Shown: positions 12,006 through 14,991 of the stretch, piece by piece
Layout: the number at the start of each line of letters is the position of its first letter
Numbering within the stretch: the first letter of the stretch is position 1
Assembly (NCBI GenBank): GCA_003118195.1
Contig: BEXV01002054.1
Location: forward strand, 6,600 to 21,590
Direction of reading: 5' to 3'
DNA from: Hemicentrotus pulcherrimus
Lineage: Eukaryota > Echinodermata > Echinoidea > Camarodonta > Strongylocentrotidae
Length of the DNA stretch: 14,991 nucleotides
Translations under genes and position numbers: made by a program
The notes under the pieces: model-generated
What the model was told of the DNA's origin: nothing
Database searches by the model: none
Seen by the model: only the letters and a program-made list of their open reading frames with translations

Positions 12006-12330
12006 TCAATGCACCAGGGGGTAAAATATTCCTGCAAAGTGGAAGTAGAGCTTCCAGTAGGGATACTTTGCAAAGAGTCTGTTGTTGGCTATATGGTAGC
12101 GCAAGAGGAAAGGAGTTCTAAGCGTGTCGCTGACGCTGTACGGCCTCGGTTCCCAGTACGGGTAATGGAAGTGGATGTTGTAGATGCTTGACCAGCGGGC
12201 AAAGACCGCTTTCTCTGTGATGAAGAGATGACCGCTCGTCAGCCTGACCTCGCTCGTGTGGTAGTACGTGCACTCGGGCTTGGAGGAGGGGTCGTAGTAG
12301 TGGTAAGGCACCTTTTCATTGGGATGCTCC
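12006..12330 (-). CDS. Terminal coding exon of an unrecognised aromatic-rich protein
   Basis: This is the best-supported coding sequence in the window. It begins directly after a strong minus-strand acceptor (CTCCTCTGTAG at 12341-12331, preceded by a long T/C tract) and ends with TGA at 12008-12006. The first base completes a split codon (phase 2 entry); 107 residues follow. Codons mostly end in C or G (TAC TAC GAC CCC TCC TCC AAG), sharply unlike the AT-rich flanks and typical of a real exon. About 25 of the 107 residues are Tyr, Phe or Trp and nine are His. The motif YPYW occurs twice (residues about 56-59 and 89-92). The last 15 residues are hydrophobic and aromatic, ending PLVH, too short and mixed for a confident membrane span. 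I do not recognise the family and propose no function. A related gene's secreted or membrane C-terminus, or a rapidly evolving lineage-specific protein, are both possible. Confidence 0.8.
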
Positions 12331-12367
12331 CTACAGAGGAGTAACAAATAAAAAGGAAAAAAATTAG
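12331..12367 (-). other. Splice acceptor and polypyrimidine tract
   Basis: Read on the minus strand, CTAATTTTTTTCC, then more T/C-rich sequence, leads to CTCTGTAG. CTAAT is a plausible branch-point word, about 30 bases before the AG. No other AG interrupts the tract, so the exon border at 12330 is well fixed. Confidence 0.8.
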
Positions 12368-12397
12368 TGAAATTCTGACCGACGCAGATTGTTATAA

Positions 12398-12556
12398 AGT
12401 CAAACCTGTCCATCAAAGCAGACAGGAAAACTGGCCAATGTAGATAGACAGGCCTTTCTAGACAGGTCCTTCAACACACATATCCTTCTATGCTGTGGTA
12501 ATGTGGGTGACCAGTGACCACTATAGTATAGACAGGTTGCCTTTACAGAGAGATGG
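12398..12556 (+). mobile_element. Diverged relative of the GGCCTTTGTAGACAGG MITE
   Basis: The left end AGTCAAACCTGTCC matches the terminus of the intact element at 13512. Inside, GGCCAATGTAGATAGACAGG and CCTTTCTAGACAGGTCCTTC match the internal units of that element, and TAGACAGGTTGCCTTTACAG repeats the theme at the right. The orientation is the same as the intact copy. The right terminal repeat is not recognisable, so this is an old or partial copy, or a cousin subfamily. It sits in the intron some 30-70 bases upstream of the acceptor of the terminal exon. Confidence 0.6.
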
Positions 12557-12948
12557 CTCCCAAGACTAATTTCTGGACTATTTACAATTTGCAATTTTAA
12601 CAAATCACATTGTACTATTGAAGTGAATGAAAATCATTTTTACATAAACATGGCTCAATTTTATACGAACAGAATTATCATGAAATTGAATGAGTGGGAA
12701 AACAATAATTGGACAAAGGAATGCTATATTTCACAAATCATGTGCTCAATTTGGGGAGTATAAATAAAACAAAATAAATTTACTTTCAAAAAGTGTGCAA
12801 GACAAGAAATACTCCAGCCCCATTGAGTAAGGATTTTGCAGATTAAATCAAATCAAACTTTTTTTCCAACAAAAATTATCCTATACACTGCAATGACTGC
12901 ATATAATCATGTGCCATAAAGTAGCTGTCATATTTCTGACCCTTTGTG
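12557..12948 (-). other. Intronic sequence without visible features
   Basis: AT-rich and free of open frames with coding character. I see no exon, RNA gene or repeat. Confidence 0.5.
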
Positions 12949-12952
12949 TTCT

Positions 12953-12983
<31 letters not shown>

Positions 12984-13101
12984 TCTCTCTCTTTTTCTTT
13001 CTCCCTCTCCCTCTCCCCCTCTCTCTCTTTCTCTCTCTAACTTCTCACTCTCTCTACCCCCCTCTCTCTCTCTCCTTATTTTTCTCTCTGCCTCTATCTC
13101 T
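12949..13101. repeat. Long pyrimidine (CT-rich) tract
   Basis: About 150 bases are almost purely C and T, made of (CT)n, (CTTT)n and CCCTCT blocks with only a few purines near the middle and right. In the minus-strand transcript it is a GA-rich purine tract within an intron. A + strand frame reading almost only Ser, Leu, Phe and Pro is an artefact of this composition. Confidence 0.9.
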
Positions 13102-13509
13102 GGTCAGATTCTCTCCATAGATCTCTCCCTAACTTACAAAAGCAATTTACAACTGCCTGTACACACAAGATAAATATAAGCAAACACTGGAGCCTATCAT
13201 TATATTGCTCAATCAATCTCAACGATGGTACACTATTAACCTATTTTGAGCCATAAACTGTCACTGTCAGTCTACGACCAATTATCCTGTAAGAACTTCC
13301 AAGGGTAATATTTGCAGTTCTAATTTTCTCTGTCAGGGCTATCATTTTCAATTCAAAACACTACTCTCAGATTTTATACGAAGTTAGTCAATATGTAGAG
13401 CAACTATACAGAAAGTATGATAACATGCATATCAAATATGGTGGCAGAGATCTATTCGTCTAGGCAGAAGGGGGGGGGGGTCACATTTAACGTGGAAAAA
13501 CAGAGAAGA
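13102..13509. other. Intronic sequence; G11 homopolymer
   Basis: No coding character on either strand. A run of eleven G lies at 13470-13480. If the reading frame of the upstream candidate exon required an extra exon before 12330, it would have to be small and lie between 12600 and 13800; I could not find one. Confidence 0.45.
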
Positions 13510-13511
13510 TA

Positions 13512-13702
13512 CAGTCAAACCTGTCTATAGTGACCGCCCAAGGGAAACACAAAAAGTGGCCTTTGTAGACAGGTGGTCTTTGTTGACAGGTTCCTTAAGT
13601 ACATGGTTCAATGGGAAACTATTTTTCAAGGGAAACAACAAATGTGGCCTTTGTAGACAGGTGGTCTTTGTAGACAGGTGGTCATTAAAGCAGGTTTGAC
13701 TG
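13512..13702 (+). mobile_element. Tc1/mariner-type MITE, 191 bp, with TA target duplication
   Basis: Perfect 12-bp terminal inverted repeats CAGTCAAACCTG (13512-13523) and CAGGTTTGACTG (13691-13702) are flanked by TA on both sides (13510-13511 and 13703-13704). Similarity between the ends extends imperfectly to about 27 bp through a TGACC word. The interior holds a direct duplication of about 53 bp (13540-13592 and 13628-13680) and, within it, 17-bp units of the form GTGGTCTTTGTAGACAG. There is no ORF of transposase size, so it is non-autonomous. TA duplication and a CAGT terminus point to the Tc1/mariner/pogo superfamily; that assignment is inference from the ends alone. Confidence 0.8.
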
Positions 13703-13801
13703 TATATCATTTCCAGTTTCAAACATGGACAGATATGGGTTGATCCAGGGTATAAGCGAATTCAACGCTCTTTTCCCCCTCAAACGATGAGACGCTATTA
13801 C

Positions 13802-13933
13802 CTGGGATAGATGTACATGAGATCATATCGCGATCTGCATCGGCACAGAGACAGTACTGCAGGGGAACTAAACCATAAACAACACCTTCTATCGAGGGAA
13901 TCGACAGGGTCTCTACCAGGCGATATATATCTC
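13802..13933 (-). CDS. Candidate internal (possibly cassette) exon, 132 bp
   Basis: On the minus strand an acceptor TTTTTGTGTAG stands before 13933 and a donor CCCAG|GTAATAG follows 13802. The segment is 132 bp, an exact multiple of three, so including or skipping it would not shift the frame. Two frames are open. One (phase 2 to phase 2) joins in frame to both the terminal exon and the candidate exon at 14763, reading RYDLMYIYPR into EHPNEK, and contains a Met (ATG at 13818-13816) that would start a 113-residue protein. The other (phase 1) reads DIYRLVETLSIPSIEGVVYG, looks at least as protein-like, and stays open past both splice sites as an 81-codon ORF (13964-13719), but cannot be joined directly to the terminal exon. 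Third-position composition does not discriminate. Exon status is moderately supported; the frame is unresolved. Confidence 0.45.
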
Positions 13934-13939
13934 CTACAC

Positions 13940-14580
13940 AAAAACCCTCAGCGGTAATTAGCATTTCGACTCCAATGAATATTTACTCCAACTTCATAAC
14001 AATAAAATTGCCCAAGGGACTGCTTGCTCATCGATCATCTCGTCTGTTTGGGGCCAGAAGGGTGCTAAAACTTATACTTTACAGAGTCAATCCCCTTCTG
14101 GCTCTGTACAGACGATCTCTTGCTCTTTTTCTAACGGTGATAAGGCACAACTCCCCAGGTTTATCTCCCGCGCTGAGTCATGTGACACCTGCATTTTTAT
14201 TTTTTTTCAGCGAAACAAGATCCCCAAACTCCAGACTTGTCATGAATAAAATATGGGGAACAGAAATGAATTATGGGAACCAGAAATAAGAGGCAATTAG
14301 AAGCAGCTTGTCTCATGAATCTCATCAGTATTCCCTTCATGCTGGCATTATAAACGTGAAAGGGAAATATAATGCAAGATTTTGTTTTTCTTCACAGATG
14401 TGTTTGAACAAAACAGGATGTGTGTCTTGGCAAATTAAAGCAATATTTGCTACACATCTTACATTTTAACCCGTGCTCAGCCTTTAGGATTTTTATTATA
14501 TGAAAACCGTAATTAACGTTGCATAAACCGCCCTTGTGTATTAACCGCACCCCAGATAATGACCTATAATTCATTTATTT
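13940..14580. other. Intronic or upstream sequence, moderately complex
   Basis: 13970-14200 is less AT-rich than the surroundings. It holds a + strand frame of 104 codons (13975-14289) without coding-like composition. A strong-looking + strand acceptor (TTTTTATTTTTTTTCAG ending at 14211) has no matching exon. The segment GAGTCATGTGAC near 14175-14187 combines a TGAGTCA (AP-1-like) word with an overlapping TCATGTGA E-box-like word. I regard this as only suggestive of regulatory DNA. Confidence 0.3.
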
Positions 14581-14581
14581 T

Positions 14582-14665
14582 TAATGAAGGCGGGATTCGA
14601 TCTCTTGCGGACATATGTAGAATGGGACCCGAAACCAGCGCCTTAGACCGCTCGGCCATAATATA
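14582..14665 (-). pseudogene. tRNA-Leu-like pseudogene or tRNA-derived SINE head
   Basis: Read on the minus strand, TGGCCGAGCGGTCTAAGGCG is a near-perfect tRNA-Leu D-arm and A-box, and GATCGAATCCC downstream satisfies the B-box pattern GWTCRANNC. The spacing leaves room for a long variable arm (with an ACATATGT palindrome), as in type II tRNAs. It is not a functional gene: the 5' and 3' acceptor strands do not pair, the anticodon and T stems have mismatches, the apparent anticodon CGG is not a leucine anticodon, and no oligo-T terminator follows closely. Either a decayed tRNA copy or the promoter head of a SINE fits; the downstream 150 bases show no obvious SINE tail. Confidence 0.65.
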
Positions 14666-14762
14666 GAACGTCATTTAGAATGAAAACTCAACAAAGAATC
14701 AAAGCCCTGATCTAGTCTGAAAGTTATATTGTACGAAATTCATATTACTGGGTGGGGCTTAC

Positions 14763-14869
14763 CTTAAGTGGGCACTAATGATTGGCCACCTTCCACGTCG
14801 ACTGACCTCGTCAGGAATTAGTTCCTTTAATACATGATGTCGTTTTCTAGTCTGTATTTTCCTTTCATA
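14763..14869 (-). CDS. Candidate upstream exon ending at a strong donor
   Basis: The minus-strand donor CTTAAG|GTAAGCCCC at 14763/14762 is close to consensus. The frame that would continue in phase 2 into the exons at 13933 and 12330 is open back to a TAA at 14872-14870, giving up to 35 codons, among them KELIPDEVSRRGRWPIISAH. Codons near the donor are mixed and less AT-rich than the flank. The weakness is the left border: no acceptor with a pyrimidine tract is visible upstream and there is no in-frame Met, so this may instead be a 5' untranslated exon, or the donor may be fortuitous. The span given is the maximum open extent, not a defined exon. Confidence 0.3.
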
Positions 14870-14977
14870 TTATGATGATTCTTTATACATTTCTTTACAA
14901 GTGTTGTATCTCTTCAGGCTATAATTTACATACGGTAGTCATTATTTAGTAGAATAGAATACTTCAGCCTAGCACCT

Positions 14978-14991
14978 CCCCCCCCCCCCCC
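14978..14991. repeat. Poly-C run at the window edge
   Basis: Fourteen C in a row reach the end of the window, so the full length is unknown. Confidence 0.95.

Noticed and set aside
12009..12191. + strand ORF of 60 codons
   Set aside because: It is antisense to the well-supported minus-strand exon and explained by that exon's codon bias.
12400..12603. Minus-strand ORF of 67 codons upstream of the terminal exon
   Set aside because: It overlaps the diverged MITE and has no splice borders; the terminal exon starts at its own acceptor.
12946..13173. + strand ORF of 75 codons, almost all Ser, Leu, Phe, Pro
   Set aside because: It is the translation of the CT-rich tract and has no coding information.
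13525..13722. Minus-strand ORF of 65 codons
   Set aside because: It lies almost entirely within the MITE and reflects its repeated units.
13975..14289. + strand ORF of 104 codons and a good-looking + strand acceptor ending at 14211
   Set aside because: The ORF runs across the pyrimidine tract without a coding signal, and the frames after the acceptor close within a few dozen bases; no donor pairs with it.
1..14991. CRISPR array, integrated virus, or a multi-gene defence or biosynthetic system
   Set aside because: No regularly spaced repeats, no viral or transposase-like ORFs and no gene cluster are visible; the window is eukaryotic and largely non-coding.

Overview
The window looks like an AT-rich, mostly non-coding stretch of a metazoan nuclear genome. 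There are no prokaryotic features: no long ORFs, no ribosome-binding sites and no operons. Instead it has introns with GT/AG borders, microsatellites, homopolymer runs (poly-C and poly-G, two of them containing an N), small terminal-inverted-repeat elements and a tRNA-like sequence. The abundance of TACATGTA and ACCGGTA/CTGGTA words, the C-runs and the style of the small repeats suggest a marine invertebrate, most likely an echinoderm such as a sea urchin. That identification is inference and has not been confirmed by any search.

Layout: positions 1-2700 are T-rich on the + strand with no convincing exon. They end in a good polyadenylation configuration (AATAAA at 2673-2678 followed by a GT/T-rich stretch), so they read best as the 3' UTR or terminal region of a + strand gene whose coding part lies left of the window. 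Positions 2700-3550 hold a small inverted-repeat element (3011-3118) and minus-strand AATAAA words. From about 3200 to 12000 the + strand is A/C-rich, the mirror composition expected if transcription there runs leftward. This part has no convincing exon, only simple repeats, a palindromic element (4962-5117), a 36-bp tandem duplication and a few islands of higher complexity.

The one strong gene call is on the minus strand at the right. A terminal coding exon at 12330-12006 has a textbook splice acceptor, a strong bias to G/C at third codon positions and a TGA stop. It encodes a 107-residue C-terminus very rich in Tyr, Phe, Trp and His that I do not recognise. Two candidate upstream exons (13933-13802 and one ending at the donor at 14763) have splice sites of the right kind, and in one reading frame all junctions are phase 2, so they can be joined in frame with or without the middle exon. 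The introns contain a 191-bp Tc1/mariner-type MITE with TA duplications, a diverged relative of it, a 153-bp pyrimidine tract and a degenerate tRNA-Leu-like sequence (pseudogene or SINE head).

The window does not show a multi-gene system. The most rewarding item is the unrecognised aromatic-rich protein and its uncertain, possibly alternatively spliced upstream exons.
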